The notes below the pieces were generated by a model, which searched no databases, was not told the origin of the DNA, and saw only the letters and a list, made by a program, of their open reading frames with translations. 41,373 nt of DNA from Candidatus Omnitrophota bacterium (GTDB taxonomy: Bacteria > Omnitrophota > Gorgyraeia > Zapsychrales > Zapsychraceae), in contig JAIORP010000197.1 of assembly GCA_021108075.1 (NCBI GenBank), positions 84,509 through 125,881 of the forward strand. The letters are read 5' to 3'. The position numbers were made by a program, and so were the translations under genes. Within the stretch, counting starts at the first letter, position 1. Each line of letters starts with the position of its first letter. Below, piece after piece: positions 1 through 8,075 of this stretch.

Positions 1-9
1 TCTTTCTCA

Positions 10-37
10 GTTACATTTATTTAAAACATGGTATAAT
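10..37 (+). promoter_or_regulatory. Putative extended -10 promoter for the first gene
   Basis: A perfect TATAAT lies at 32-37 with a TG one base upstream, an extended -10. A weak -35 (GTTACA, 10-15) sits 16 bp upstream of it. The predicted start of transcription is near 43-45, only a few bases before the GTG at 48, so the transcript would be leaderless or almost so. The call rests on motif matching only. Confidence 0.5.
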
Positions 38-47
38 AACTGTCTTA

Positions 48-395
48 GTGACCCATTATTTATTTGACGTCTTTTGGAATACGTCGTCGTTCTTATTTGG
101 GACGACCGTCACGCAACACTTTGTGGGAGCCTGGTTTGTTTTGCTATTACCCGCGATTTTTGCTTCGATATGCTATATCAAAAACAAGAAAGTTGACATA
201 CGGCCTTTGCAATGGAACTTGAACAAGCATCAGAAATTTAATCTTGAGGTCTTAAAGGCATTTATCCGGCAACATCTCGATTCGTTGAAAACAAAAGATG
301 TTCAAATAATAAAAAAAGAAATCATCCAGCACGGTTGGGATGTTGCCGTCGTCGAGATGGCAATAAAAGACGTTGAACAGCAGGACAACTCATAA
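48..395 (+). CDS. Small membrane-anchored protein of unknown function
   Basis: This 115-aa protein has one clear hydrophobic segment (about residues 27-45, from GAWFVLLLPA on), followed by basic residues and a soluble C-terminal half. The last 50 residues read as two helices ending in GWDVAVVEMAIKDVEQ. That resembles the short 'GW...I..AI' helical repeat at the end of many uncharacterised bacterial and archaeal membrane proteins. I cannot name a family. The GTG start at 48 has no Shine-Dalgarno site and lies about 10 nt after a TATAAT box, so it may be leaderless. The next candidate is a GTG at 123, which would remove the N-terminus before the membrane segment. It precedes the molybdenum hydroxylase genes by 36 bp, but no functional link is evident. 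Confidence 0.6.
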   Translation: MTHYLFDVFWNTSSFLFGTTVTQHFVGAWFVLLLPAIFASICYIKNKKVDIRPLQWNLNKHQKFNLEVLKAFIRQHLDSLKTKDVQIIKKEIIQHGWDVAVVEMAIKDVEQQDNS

Positions 396-431
396 AATAA
401 TTATTAATCTTAAAATGTATTTTTCACAAAC

Positions 432-1283
432 ATGTCTCAATTAAATCCATTTTTATTTTATAGCCCGACAACCATTGAGGAAGCGGTTGACTTATATTAC
501 AAAGGACCTTCATCCAAACTCCTTTCGGGCGGAACATTTCTGATCAACCAACTTCGAAAAATCAAAAAGATCGGCGGACGCAGTCCGGAAGCTGTCATCA
601 GCCTCAAACATATCCCCGGCTTAAACGGCATTGATCAATCAGACGGGAAATTGACGATCAACGCGGCAACAACATTGGCAGACATCATCGATTCGGATAT
701 CGTCCAGGACACATTGCCGATCCTCAAACAGATGGCACAGGGAATCGGGACGACTCCGCTTCAGAATATGGCGACCATTGGAGGAAATCTCACCTGCCGC
801 TATACCTGGACGGAATTACCATCGCTGATGATTGCCGCTGACGCGACCTTTCATTTCATCAATCAAGATAAAAAAGAAACAACGATATCCGCCCAAGATT
901 TCTTTTCCGGGTCCGCTAAAACCAACTTCATTTTAACGCATGTTGCCATCCCGGCCGTAAAACACCTGTCGCTCGCTTACTTCAGGGCAACACGGACTCA
1001 AGCCGTCGATATACCGATCATAAACATCTGTATCGCAGCACAAATGCAGAATCAACAATTTCAAAACGTCCGTGCCGTCATTAATAACGGCAATAATTTC
1101 GCTGCCCGTGATGTTGACATCGAAAAATGTCTCGAAGGACAGGCCTACGATGCTGCGATCATAAATAACCTTAAAGAATGGCTACAAAAAGACATGTATA
1201 CAAAAAGGTCGGATGAATACAAAACTGCAATGTTTGAAGTCGGGTTCAAACACTGTCTATCTCAAATCACTAAAAAGAAGTAA
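432..1283 (+). CDS. Molybdenum hydroxylase FAD-binding subunit (CoxM/XdhB/HcrB-like)
   Basis: The protein is a 283-aa member of the FAD_binding_5 / CO dehydrogenase medium-subunit family. It should pass electrons between the [2Fe-2S] subunit and an external acceptor in a heterotrimeric molybdenum hydroxylase. The N-terminal FAD-binding motif is LLSGGTFLINQ (around residue 32). The second FAD motif is ATIGGNLTC (around residue 115). The C-terminal third matches the CO_deh_flav_C domain in length. It lacks the extra four-cysteine [4Fe-4S] insertion of 4-hydroxybenzoyl-CoA reductase HcrB. No SD precedes the ATG. The small-subunit gene starts 5 bp after the stop, which indicates an operon in the order FAD, FeS, Mo subunit. 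The substrate is not determined by this subunit. Confidence 0.88.
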   Translation: MSQLNPFLFYSPTTIEEAVDLYYKGPSSKLLSGGTFLINQLRKIKKIGGRSPEAVISLKHIPGLNGIDQSDGKLTINAATTLADIIDSDIVQDTLPILKQMAQGIGTTPLQNMATIGGNLTCRYTWTELPSLMIAADATFHFINQDKKETTISAQDFFSGSAKTNFILTHVAIPAVKHLSLAYFRATRTQAVDIPIINICIAAQMQNQQFQNVRAVINNGNNFAARDVDIEKCLEGQAYDAAIINNLKEWLQKDMYTKRSDEYKTAMFEVGFKHCLSQITKKK

Positions 1284-1288
1284 TATCT

Positions 1289-1771
1289 ATGCCAAATATT
1301 ACAATATCCGTTAACAATCAGAATTATGAGTTGAACCTCAACGGGGAAGAAACATTGCTCGAAGTCTTACGGGAACATTTGCATCTCACCGGCACAAAAT
1401 CAGCCTGCCATGAAGCTGAATGTGGGGCCTGCACCGTCCTTTTAAACGGCAAATCCGTCTTAGCCTGCATCACGTTAGCCTGTGACGTTGCCGGGCAGGA
1501 CATCACAACGATAGAAGGACTGGCCAAAGGAGAAGATCTGCACCCTATTCAAGACGCCTTCTTAGAAAAGGGCGCGGTTCAATGCGGCTTTTGCATGCCG
1601 GGCATGATCCTGGCGTCAAAATCTTTATTAGACCGCAACCCTGAACCAAGCAGGGAAGAAATAAAAACCGCCCTGAACGGGAATATTTGCCGATGCGCCG
1701 GGTACACAAAAATATTTGAAGCGGTGGAACATGCCGCTAAAAAAATCAAGAATCAACCCCCACAACAATAA
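1289..1771 (+). CDS. Molybdenum hydroxylase [2Fe-2S] subunit (CoxS/XdhC-type/HcrC-like)
   Basis: This 160-aa protein is the two-cluster iron-sulfur subunit. Residues 1-75 form a plant-type ferredoxin domain with ligands C40, C45, C48 and C60 (CHEAECGACTVLLNGK). The C-terminal [2Fe-2S]_2 helical domain carries C99, C102, C134 and C136 (CGFCMPGM and NICRCAGY). All eight cysteines are present and the length is typical of the family (about 150-165 aa). It relays electrons from the molybdopterin centre to the FAD subunit in the cytoplasm. It sits 5 bp downstream of the FAD-subunit gene and 5 bp upstream of the large-subunit gene, so the three are almost certainly co-transcribed. SD sites are weak at these junctions, which suggests translational coupling. 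Confidence 0.95.
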   Translation: MPNITISVNNQNYELNLNGEETLLEVLREHLHLTGTKSACHEAECGACTVLLNGKSVLACITLACDVAGQDITTIEGLAKGEDLHPIQDAFLEKGAVQCGFCMPGMILASKSLLDRNPEPSREEIKTALNGNICRCAGYTKIFEAVEHAAKKIKNQPPQQ

Positions 1772-1776
1772 CGAAT

Positions 1777-4101
1777 ATGGATCAAAACAAAAAAGAAAAT
1801 ATCAATCTCAACCCGGTCGGTAAAAGTGTGCCCCGTATTGATGGCAAAGGGCTTGTTACCGGTCAAACAAAATTCACGTATGACATGCAATTACCGAACA
1901 TGCTGGTCGGTAAAATGCTGCGCAGTCCCCATCCGCACGCACGAATTCTGAATATTGACACCTCAAAAGCACAAAAACTACCCGGGGTTAAGGCCGTCAT
2001 CACCGCCAAAGATACCCACATGATCAAGTTCGGGTCCAATGAATACTTTTTTCCTCATACAGTCGACCAATTGGCTTTAGAGGACGTAAAGGTCCGCTAT
2101 ATCGGGGATGAACTAGGAGCTGTCGCGGCTGTTGATGAAGAAACGGCTTTAAAAGCGCTGGAACTCATCGACGTGGAATATGAAGTATTACCGCCGGTTT
2201 TTGACCCTCTAGAGGCCATGAAACCAGGCGCTCCGTCCATCCATGATCACTGCCGTAACAATATCGGGGTTATTTTACCCGTCAATATGGGCAATCCGGA
2301 CCGCGCTTTAAAAGAAGCCGATTATGTTCGGGAAGATGTTTTTTATTCTCAATCAGCCGCACATGCCTGTATGGAAACGCATGTCTGTATCGGGCAATGG
2401 GAATCATTCTCTAACAAAATAACTTTATGGATTTCTCATCAAGCGCCGTTTAAGGTGAGGGAAGCCCTGGCAAAATGTTTGAAGATGGACCTGAATGATA
2501 TCCGCGTTATCAAAATGGCCTCCGGAGGAGGCTTTGGCGGAAAACTGGAAATGTTGCCCATGGACTTTTCGTCCTGTTTGCTATCGAAAAAAGCAGGCGG
2601 ATTTCCGGTTAAGATGTGTTACAACCGTGAGGAAGAATTTTGTTTCTCCCGTCGAAAACATAATATGATCTATAAACTGAAGAGCGGGGTTAAGAAAGAC
2701 GGCACGATTGTTGCGATCACGGGTGAAGTCATTGCCGACGGAGGGGCCTACTGCAGTTATGGCCCGACCGTCCTGGCCGCTGCAACCATGCGCATCTTTA
2801 TAGTCTATAAAATTCAACATATCCGCATATCCGGATACCGTGTTTACACCAATAATCCCATCAGTGGAGCGATTCGGGGATTCGGCGGGGTCCAATCGGG
2901 TTTCTCGATTGAGTCGCATATGGATTTGTTGGCTGAAGGTATCGGAATGGATCCTAAAGATTTTCGTTTAAAAAATATTACGGAACCGAACATGATAACA
3001 GCAAATAAAATGATCATCAGCAGCAACGGATTAAAAGAATGCATTGTGAAAGCGGCTGAAGCTTCTGACTGGGACAAAAAAAGAGGCCAATGCCGTCACT
3101 TGGCACGCGGGATTGGTATGGCCATAGCGGCCGATGTCATGGGATCAAAAATGTATAAGGCCCACGAATCAGCGGGATCCATCATTAAAATGGAAGAAGA
3201 CGGATCCGTCTATTTATTTACAGGAGCGGCGGACACAGGGCAAGGGTCAAACACGGTTCTCTCGCAAATCGCGGCCCATGAACTCGGGATCAGTTTTCAA
3301 AGAATTAGATGCAAAGCGGCAGACACAGAAATCACCCCCTTTGACACCGGCAGTTTTGCCAGCCGTGTGACATTTATTTCCGGCAATGCCACTCTCTTAG
3401 CGGCAAAAGATGCCAAAGAGCAAATCCTCAAGGTTGTGTCGCAAGAATTTAAACTTGATCACGATGACCTTGATATCAAAGCGGAGAAAGTCATCAACAA
3501 AAAAAATCAGTCGATAATCCTTTCTTTTGACAAAGCATTGGATCTTTGCTATTCATTTAATTACGGTCGACAAATCATCGGTCGGGGGAGTTATAATCCC
3601 ACAACAACTCCCATTGACTTCAGAACAGGTGAAGGCAATGTTTCCGGGAGTTACAGCTTCGAGGCTCAGATCGCCGAGGTAGAAGTCAATACAGATACGG
3701 GCGCAATAAAATTATTAAACCTTTGGGACGCGCATGATGTTGGAAAAGCGATCAATCCCAGTTCTGTTGAAAGCCAGATTGAAGGTTCTTTAGCGATGGG
3801 GATCGGTTACACTTTTTTTGAAGACCTGGACATGAAAAACGGCCGCGTGGTCAATCCAAACTTTGCAAAGTATAAAATACCCCGTTCAGTCCATATGCCG
3901 CCATTGCATACGATTTTAATTGAAACCAACGATCCCCATGGACCGTTTGGTGCTAAAGGCATGGGTGAAGCCGCGCTTTTACCCACGGCAGCGGCCATTG
4001 CCAACGCGATTGATGATGCTGCCGGAATCAGATTAAAAGAATTGCCTTTTACACCGGAAAAAGTACTGAAAGCACTTAAAGAAAAGAATGAAAATAAATG
4101 A
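1777..4101 (+). CDS. Molybdenum hydroxylase molybdopterin-binding large subunit (XdhA/HcrA/CoxL superfamily)
   Basis: The 774-aa catalytic subunit binds the molybdenum cofactor and hydroxylates or reduces an organic substrate. The N-terminal a/b hammerhead domain (about 15-125) starts with GKSVPRIDGKGLVTGQ. Cofactor loops seen are ASGGGFGGK (about 250) and GAIRGFGGVQ (about 365). The catalytic glutamate is E731 in GAKGMGEAAL. The loop lacks the Cys of the Mo-Cu CO dehydrogenase signature, so it is not a CO dehydrogenase. Stretches such as IADGGAYCSYG and RVYTNNPISG are closer in feel to 4-hydroxybenzoyl-CoA reductase alpha subunits than to purine dehydrogenases. The substrate remains open. 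A MocA-like enzyme and XdhC within 4 kb support a cofactor needing cytosine-dinucleotide modification or sulfuration. Confidence 0.92.
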   Translation: MDQNKKENINLNPVGKSVPRIDGKGLVTGQTKFTYDMQLPNMLVGKMLRSPHPHARILNIDTSKAQKLPGVKAVITAKDTHMIKFGSNEYFFPHTVDQLALEDVKVRYIGDELGAVAAVDEETALKALELIDVEYEVLPPVFDPLEAMKPGAPSIHDHCRNNIGVILPVNMGNPDRALKEADYVREDVFYSQSAAHACMETHVCIGQWESFSNKITLWISHQAPFKVREALAKCLKMDLNDIRVIKMASGGGFGGKLEMLPMDFSSCLLSKKAGGFPVKMCYNREEEFCFSRRKHNMIYKLKSGVKKDGTIVAITGEVIADGGAYCSYGPTVLAAATMRIFIVYKIQHIRISGYRVYTNNPISGAIRGFGGVQSGFSIESHMDLLAEGIGMDPKDFRLKNITEPNMITANKMIISSNGLKECIVKAAEASDWDKKRGQCRHLARGIGMAIAADVMGSKMYKAHESAGSIIKMEEDGSVYLFTGAADTGQGSNTVLSQIAAHELGISFQRIRCKAADTEITPFDTGSFASRVTFISGNATLLAAKDAKEQILKVVSQEFKLDHDDLDIKAEKVINKKNQSIILSFDKALDLCYSFNYGRQIIGRGSYNPTTTPIDFRTGEGNVSGSYSFEAQIAEVEVNTDTGAIKLLNLWDAHDVGKAINPSSVESQIEGSLAMGIGYTFFEDLDMKNGRVVNPNFAKYKIPRSVHMPPLHTILIETNDPHGPFGAKGMGEAALLPTAAAIANAIDDAAGIRLKELPFTPEKVLKALKEKNENK

Positions 4102-4125
4102 CCTTGATGAGAGGGGGAACAGACA

Positions 4126-4500
4126 ATGAAATTTTTATTATTAATTCTTATTTCGATGCTCATTTTTTGTCCAGCCTGTAGTATCTATCGAATCGCATCA
4201 AAAGATGTATCAACAAATTTTCACCGTCAATTAAAGATGGAAGATGTTGTTTACATTGAACGGCTGGATAAACCTCATGAAATTATCGGATATATTACGG
4301 TCAACACAGAACGCCGCCAAAGTCTCAGTGATGTCATGGATAAAATGAAACGCGAGGCCGCTATTCTGGGAGGAAACACCATCACGGACATTAAGTCCGA
4401 CGCGACAGGAACATGGAAAAGCTTACCAGCGCAGAATCTGGTCGGGAACGCTTATGTCCGCGCGAACTTTTCCGCAACAGTCGTTATTTTGAAAAAATAA
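4126..4500 (+). CDS. Small lipoprotein, YbjQ-like heavy-metal-binding fold suspected
   Basis: The 124-aa product starts with a hydrophobic signal peptide (MKFLLLILISMLIF) and a cysteine at C18 preceded by CPA, a somewhat unusual lipobox. Acylation is therefore likely but not certain. The mature part contains MDKMKREAAILGGNTITD, a pattern seen in YbjQ/DUF74-like small domains in which a helix is followed by GGNAI. A purine-rich SD-like GAGGGGG lies about 10 nt before the ATG. It begins 24 bp after the molybdenum hydroxylase large subunit, so it may ride on that operon. It converges with the next gene at 7 bp spacing and no obvious terminator is present. Function unknown. Confidence 0.7.
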   Translation: MKFLLLILISMLIFCPACSIYRIASKDVSTNFHRQLKMEDVVYIERLDKPHEIIGYITVNTERRQSLSDVMDKMKREAAILGGNTITDIKSDATGTWKSLPAQNLVGNAYVRANFSATVVILKK

Positions 4501-4507
4501 AAAACGA

Positions 4508-5104
4508 TTAGTTTTCCTGGTATCTTTGGAGTAGGGCTTGCCATTCTTCGGCGGTATTGAATGTCGCACGAATGCCGCTATCATTAACTTCATGCTGAAG
4601 GATTTGATATTGATTGCTTCGCGTTAAGATATTTATACCCACATCATTCTCTAACGCTAGAATATTCTTCTTTAACGCCATACTAAAAATAGGGGGATGT
4701 CCTTTTTTATGGTGGTAGGTCGGGAGGAGGATATCCGGCTGATCACGCACAAATTTTTCTATCATCTGATCCACTGTCTCCGTTTTGATAAACGGATAAT
4801 CAATCGGAAACAAAGCAATGCCTTTCGTGTGATCGGATACGGCGTTAACACCTTTTTTAAAAGAACTGGTTTGACCAAATTTATAATCTTTATTGTAGAC
4901 AGTTTTAATATTTTTATGGTTAAATATATGTGGACTTATAGTTGTATAATTATACCCCGTTACGATGATGATTTGATCCACATGAGAATCAATCAATTTT
5001 GTTTGCATATGTTCCAGAATCGTTTTATTTTGATACCGGGCTAACGCTTTAGGGGATCCAAAACGTTGACTTAATCCTGCAGTTAAAATAATCGCAACTA
5101 TCAT
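4508..5104 (-). CDS. mocA: MobA/MocA-like nucleotidyltransferase (molybdenum cofactor cytidylyltransferase type)
   Basis: This 198-aa protein belongs to the MobA-like NTP transferase family. It opens with the nucleotide-binding signature LTAGLSQRFGSPKAL (LxAGxSxRxGxxK). It also has FPIDYPFIKTETVD, the metal-binding D-x-P/D-x-P segment, and HHKKGHPPIFS, the conserved G-H-P loop of MocA and related enzymes. MocA links CTP to molybdopterin to make the dinucleotide cofactor used by xanthine-dehydrogenase-family enzymes, and this gene lies 0.4 kb from one. It runs opposite to its neighbours. Only 35 bp separate its ATG from the likely start of the next + strand gene, so divergent promoters must overlap coding DNA. 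A role with another nucleotide-sugar or cofactor substrate is possible. Confidence 0.82.
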   Translation of the reverse strand: MIVAIILTAGLSQRFGSPKALARYQNKTILEHMQTKLIDSHVDQIIIVTGYNYTTISPHIFNHKNIKTVYNKDYKFGQTSSFKKGVNAVSDHTKGIALFPIDYPFIKTETVDQMIEKFVRDQPDILLPTYHHKKGHPPIFSMALKKNILALENDVGINILTRSNQYQILQHEVNDSGIRATFNTAEEWQALLQRYQEN

Positions 5105-5139
5105 ACTATCGTGATATAAACGGTTTTAAGGAGTTGGGT

Positions 5140-6519
5140 TTGTATATATTTTATGCTCTTATCGCTACTGCTGTCATTAGCATCATAATCGCACTGTCAT
5201 CTTTATCCAAAGAAAAAAAATCAGGTGATATCAATTATTCATCTGATTCACCAGCATCTTTTTTATCTTCGGGGAACGACTTAGACGATATCCCTACGGC
5301 GACAGATTTCTCGATTTTACAAGATACTATTATACATAGATGGGACAAGAAAAAGAAACAAAAAAAAGCTCTCCTGACAGGAACGGCTGAGATGAAAACG
5401 GTTTCAGGAAACAAAGAAGAGCCCGCGAACACATCTTCTTTGAAACAAAAAAATAATACCCTTGAAAAATTACTAACAGAAAAAAATCAGGTTCTTTCAA
5501 AATCTCAAAAAAATTTAAATGTCCAGCTTGAGAAATCAAACGGCTATGACAAAATCAAAAAGGTATTAGAATCCGAGATTCATTTGCTGCGAAAAGATAA
5601 AAAAGACATGAAAGACGAACTCAAAGAACTCAAGGACTCGGTCAACAGTTCCGATATAAAAATGCAAGCATTGGAGACCACGCTTTCATCCATCCAAAAC
5701 CTGCTTATCGAAAAACAACAAGAGAATCAAAAATTAAAAAGCACAATCTCTCAACAGGATGAAAAGCCTAAACAAGAAAAATTATCGACAGCCAAAAAAC
5801 CAGCTTCAAAGAAAAAAGGTCCGATGACCTCCCCGGATAAAATAAATACTGAACAAAGCATCGTTAATTTGATCGATCAGCACAGTGATCCTGACCCAAA
5901 TGAATCTTTACAAAGGTTCGGAACGAGTCAAATCGATGAAGACTCAACTCTTATTGACGACAGCCCCAACATCAGCTTCAAAGACATGACGATCACATCG
6001 TTAGAGTACTCTACTTTGGAGAATAAAGAAATTCCCGGGAATAAAAAAAATCCCGTTGACGAAAACGATCAAATAAAGGACAATACATCTTCTTTACCGA
6101 ATAAGGAGCATCAAAACAAAGATCAGGACGATGATCACATTCAATCCCATAACTACCACGGGTCCGGTTTTGAAGATCTTCAAAACAAACCTTATCAACC
6201 TGAAAACGGTTCGAATGAAAACCTGTTTGACACCTCTTACGGAAACGTCCATCAAGATGCCAATCCAGGAAACGTCGATCAAAAGGACGGAGATGATGTT
6301 TATGACCTGGATCTATCAAGTTCTTATCAGTCTCCAGAATTAGATTTATCAAATCCGGGTACGCAACAGAGCGATACGGATGAAACAACCCTTGATTTAT
6401 CAAAACCGTCCGGGATAGATCTCGAATCATATGGACGGAAAATTGACGAATCTATTAAGAAGTCTAAAAAAAAGAATAACCCTGAAGACCAAGGGTCAAA
6501 AGAAGAGACTGAAACTTAA
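5140..6519 (+). CDS. N-terminally anchored coiled-coil protein with acidic, repetitive C-terminus
   Basis: The protein is about 459 aa. It has one N-terminal membrane helix (YIFYALIATAVISIIIAL), a basic patch (WDKKKKQKKALL), a coiled coil (about residues 100-210, heptads rich in Leu, Lys, Glu) and a long acidic, Asn/Asp/Ser-rich tail. The tail contains four spaced LDLS-type repeats near its end (YDLDLSSS, PELDLSNPG, TTLDLSKP, GIDLES). A TTG at 5134 would also open the frame, but the AAGGAG at 5128-5133 abuts it. The TTG at 5140 has six bases of spacing and is preferred. No known domain is recognised. Architecture recalls the coiled-coil protein at 12330-13613. A structural or tethering role at the inner membrane is a guess. 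Confidence 0.65.
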   Translation: MYIFYALIATAVISIIIALSSLSKEKKSGDINYSSDSPASFLSSGNDLDDIPTATDFSILQDTIIHRWDKKKKQKKALLTGTAEMKTVSGNKEEPANTSSLKQKNNTLEKLLTEKNQVLSKSQKNLNVQLEKSNGYDKIKKVLESEIHLLRKDKKDMKDELKELKDSVNSSDIKMQALETTLSSIQNLLIEKQQENQKLKSTISQQDEKPKQEKLSTAKKPASKKKGPMTSPDKINTEQSIVNLIDQHSDPDPNESLQRFGTSQIDEDSTLIDDSPNISFKDMTITSLEYSTLENKEIPGNKKNPVDENDQIKDNTSSLPNKEHQNKDQDDDHIQSHNYHGSGFEDLQNKPYQPENGSNENLFDTSYGNVHQDANPGNVDQKDGDDVYDLDLSSSYQSPELDLSNPGTQQSDTDETTLDLSKPSGIDLESYGRKIDESIKKSKKKNNPEDQGSKEETET

Positions 6520-6555
6520 GATTAAAAATAAACATACTTAAAAAGGAAGGCACTC

Positions 6556-7134
6556 ATGCAAATGAAAATTCTAAAACCATTATCCACTGTCCTAACTGCG
6601 TTTGTACTCGTATTTTCATTTATGCTGACAAGCTGCGCTCAAAATGAAAGCAAGGCGTCAGGAGACACCATCATTGTTATGCAAACCACTCAAGGCTCAT
6701 TTGAACTCAAACTTTATCCGGATATCGCGCCCAAAGCTTGCGATAATATGGTTCAGCTCGTTGAAAAAGGCTATTATAATGGAATCATTTTCCATCGTGT
6801 CATCAAAAATTTCATGGTCCAAGGCGGAGATCCCACGGGAACAGGACGGGGAGGAGAAAGCGTTTGGGGCACGGACTTTGAAGACGAAATTTCTCCGAAT
6901 GTTAAATTCAACAAACCAGGTTTATTAGCCATGGCCAATTCTGGACCCAATACAAATGGCAGCCAATTTTTTGTCACCACATTACCGACCCCCTGGCTGA
7001 ATGGTAAACATACTATTTTTGGTGAAGTTATTAGTGGTTATGACGTTGTTCAACTAATTGAAAACACACCCGTTGATCCTAGAGGCAATAAACCCCTTCA
7101 GGAACAAAAAATTATCAACGCTTTTGTTAAATGA
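6556..7134 (+). CDS. Cyclophilin-type peptidyl-prolyl cis-trans isomerase, lipoprotein
   Basis: The 192-aa protein combines a lipoprotein signal peptide (lipobox LTSC, Cys at about residue 27) with a full bacterial cyclophilin domain (about 40-190). Signature segments are [37 protein letters not shown] and [12 protein letters not shown]. These include the catalytic Arg of FHR and the substrate-pocket residues FMxQ and QFF. It would speed proline isomerisation during folding outside the cytoplasmic membrane. AAGGAAGG lies 7 nt before the chosen ATG at 6556. A second ATG at 6562 would remove two residues. The gene follows the coiled-coil gene by 36 bp and is probably co-transcribed with it. A structured inverted repeat lies just downstream. 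Confidence 0.93.
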   Translation: MQMKILKPLSTVLTAFVLVFSFMLTSCAQNESKASGDTIIVMQTTQGSFELKLYPDIAPKACDNMVQLVEKGYYNGIIFHRVIKNFMVQGGDPTGTGRGGESVWGTDFEDEISPNVKFNKPGLLAMANSGPNTNGSQFFVTTLPTPWLNGKHTIFGEVISGYDVVQLIENTPVDPRGNKPLQEQKIINAFVK

Positions 7135-7146
7135 TATTTATCATTA

Positions 7147-7258
7147 AACCCGGAAAATGCAATTAGAATCGTAACGAGAAGACAAAACTCGTCGTAATTG
7201 CTACGTTATGCTCAGGATTATTTCCTTCGCAGGTGATCCCAATTGCATTTACCAGGTT
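7147..7258. repeat. 112-nt segment closed by an 18-bp imperfect inverted repeat, with an inner hairpin
   Basis: The arms 7147-7164 and 7241-7258 pair at 16 of 18 positions. Both contain AAATGCAATT or its complement. Inside, 7174-7178 (ACGAG) pairs with 7188-7192 (CTCGT) around an A-rich loop. Partial pairing extends that inner stem to 7167/7199. The remaining 7200-7240 is unpaired or weakly paired. No U-tract follows, so it is not a simple intrinsic terminator. It lies between the cyclophilin gene and xdhC, in what would be the xdhC leader. It could be a structured RNA, a small inverted-repeat element, or a processing site. No second copy was seen in this window. Confidence 0.55.
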
Positions 7259-7280
7259 AAACAAGACAAAAAAACATCTC

Positions 7281-8072
7281 ATGTTAAACAAAACAATCAT
7301 TCAAAAAGCCCTTGAAGCGGCTGAGCATGATAAAAATTATGCGATAGCCACGATCACGCAATCTTCGCTTAAAGGCACTCCCCGTAAAATCGGGACGAAA
7401 ATGATCATTTATGCGGATGGAAGCACATCCGGAACAATTGGAGGGGGGGCCTTTGAAAAAAAAGTGGAAATTGAAGCGTTAAAGGTTATTCAATCTCAAA
7501 AGCCAGTACTCATTCCTTTTGATTTCAGCGGACAATCCAACGATTCAGCTGTCTGCGGAGGAACGGCCCAAGTATTTATTGAACCCTATATCCCAGATAA
7601 ATTGATCACGATCTGTGGCGCCGGACACATCGGATTATCTTTATCGGTCATCATGAAAATGATTGGATTTAATGTTCATGTCGTTGATGACCGTAAGTCT
7701 ATCCTGAACAAAAACCGCTATGGTCATATTGATAAAATCCATTTAATAAATCCGGTTAAACTTTTAAAAAAACAAAAACCTCAACAGAACCATTTCCTGG
7801 TTATCGTGACCCATGATCATAAGTACGATTACGCGTGTTTGGAAACTGCCATTGAAAAAAATTACCAATATATCGGGGTCATCGGAAGCAAGACAAAACG
7901 TCAACGGTTCTTGAATCAGTTAAAAGAAAAAGGAATTGCACCAAAATACCGAAAAAAAATGCATATGCCATGCGGAATGATGTTAGGAGGGCAAACACCG
8001 CAAGAAATAGCTGTTTCTATCGTGGCTGAAATTGTGAGCCTGTCAAACATGTCTTTAAAAAAGAAAGGATAA
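7281..8072 (+). CDS. xdhC: XdhC/CoxF-family molybdenum enzyme maturation protein
   Basis: The 263-aa protein has the N-terminal XdhC_CoxI domain (SLKGTPRKIGTKMIIYADG, then GTIGGGAFEKKVE and CGGTAQVFIEP). The C-terminal Rossmann domain carries ICGAGHIGLSLS, VHVVDDR, GVIGSKTKRQRF and PCGMMLGGQTPQEIAVSI. XdhC proteins bind the molybdenum cofactor and protect or sulfurate it before insertion into xanthine-dehydrogenase-type apoenzymes. This fits the hydroxylase genes about 3 kb upstream and the MocA-like gene between. A GTG at 7233 also opens the frame, but it lies inside the upstream inverted repeat and would add 16 non-family residues. The ATG at 7281 is therefore chosen, although no clear SD precedes it. 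The next gene starts 3 bp after the stop. Confidence 0.9.
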   Translation: MLNKTIIQKALEAAEHDKNYAIATITQSSLKGTPRKIGTKMIIYADGSTSGTIGGGAFEKKVEIEALKVIQSQKPVLIPFDFSGQSNDSAVCGGTAQVFIEPYIPDKLITICGAGHIGLSLSVIMKMIGFNVHVVDDRKSILNKNRYGHIDKIHLINPVKLLKKQKPQQNHFLVIVTHDHKYDYACLETAIEKNYQYIGVIGSKTKRQRFLNQLKEKGIAPKYRKKMHMPCGMMLGGQTPQEIAVSIVAEIVSLSNMSLKKKG

Positions 8073-8075
8073 AAA

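Noticed and set aside
1777..4101. CO dehydrogenase large subunit
   Set aside because: The characteristic Cys-containing active-site loop of the Mo-Cu enzyme is absent, so this assignment was not used despite the shared subunit layout.
6011..6430. Long minus-strand frame antisense to the coiled-coil protein tail
   Set aside because: It is a shadow of the biased Asp/Asn-rich codons on the + strand and has no start signal or family match.
7147..7258. Molybdenum cofactor riboswitch
   Set aside because: The position before xdhC made this attractive, but I could not match the conserved core sequence I associate with that riboswitch. It is listed only as an inverted-repeat structure.
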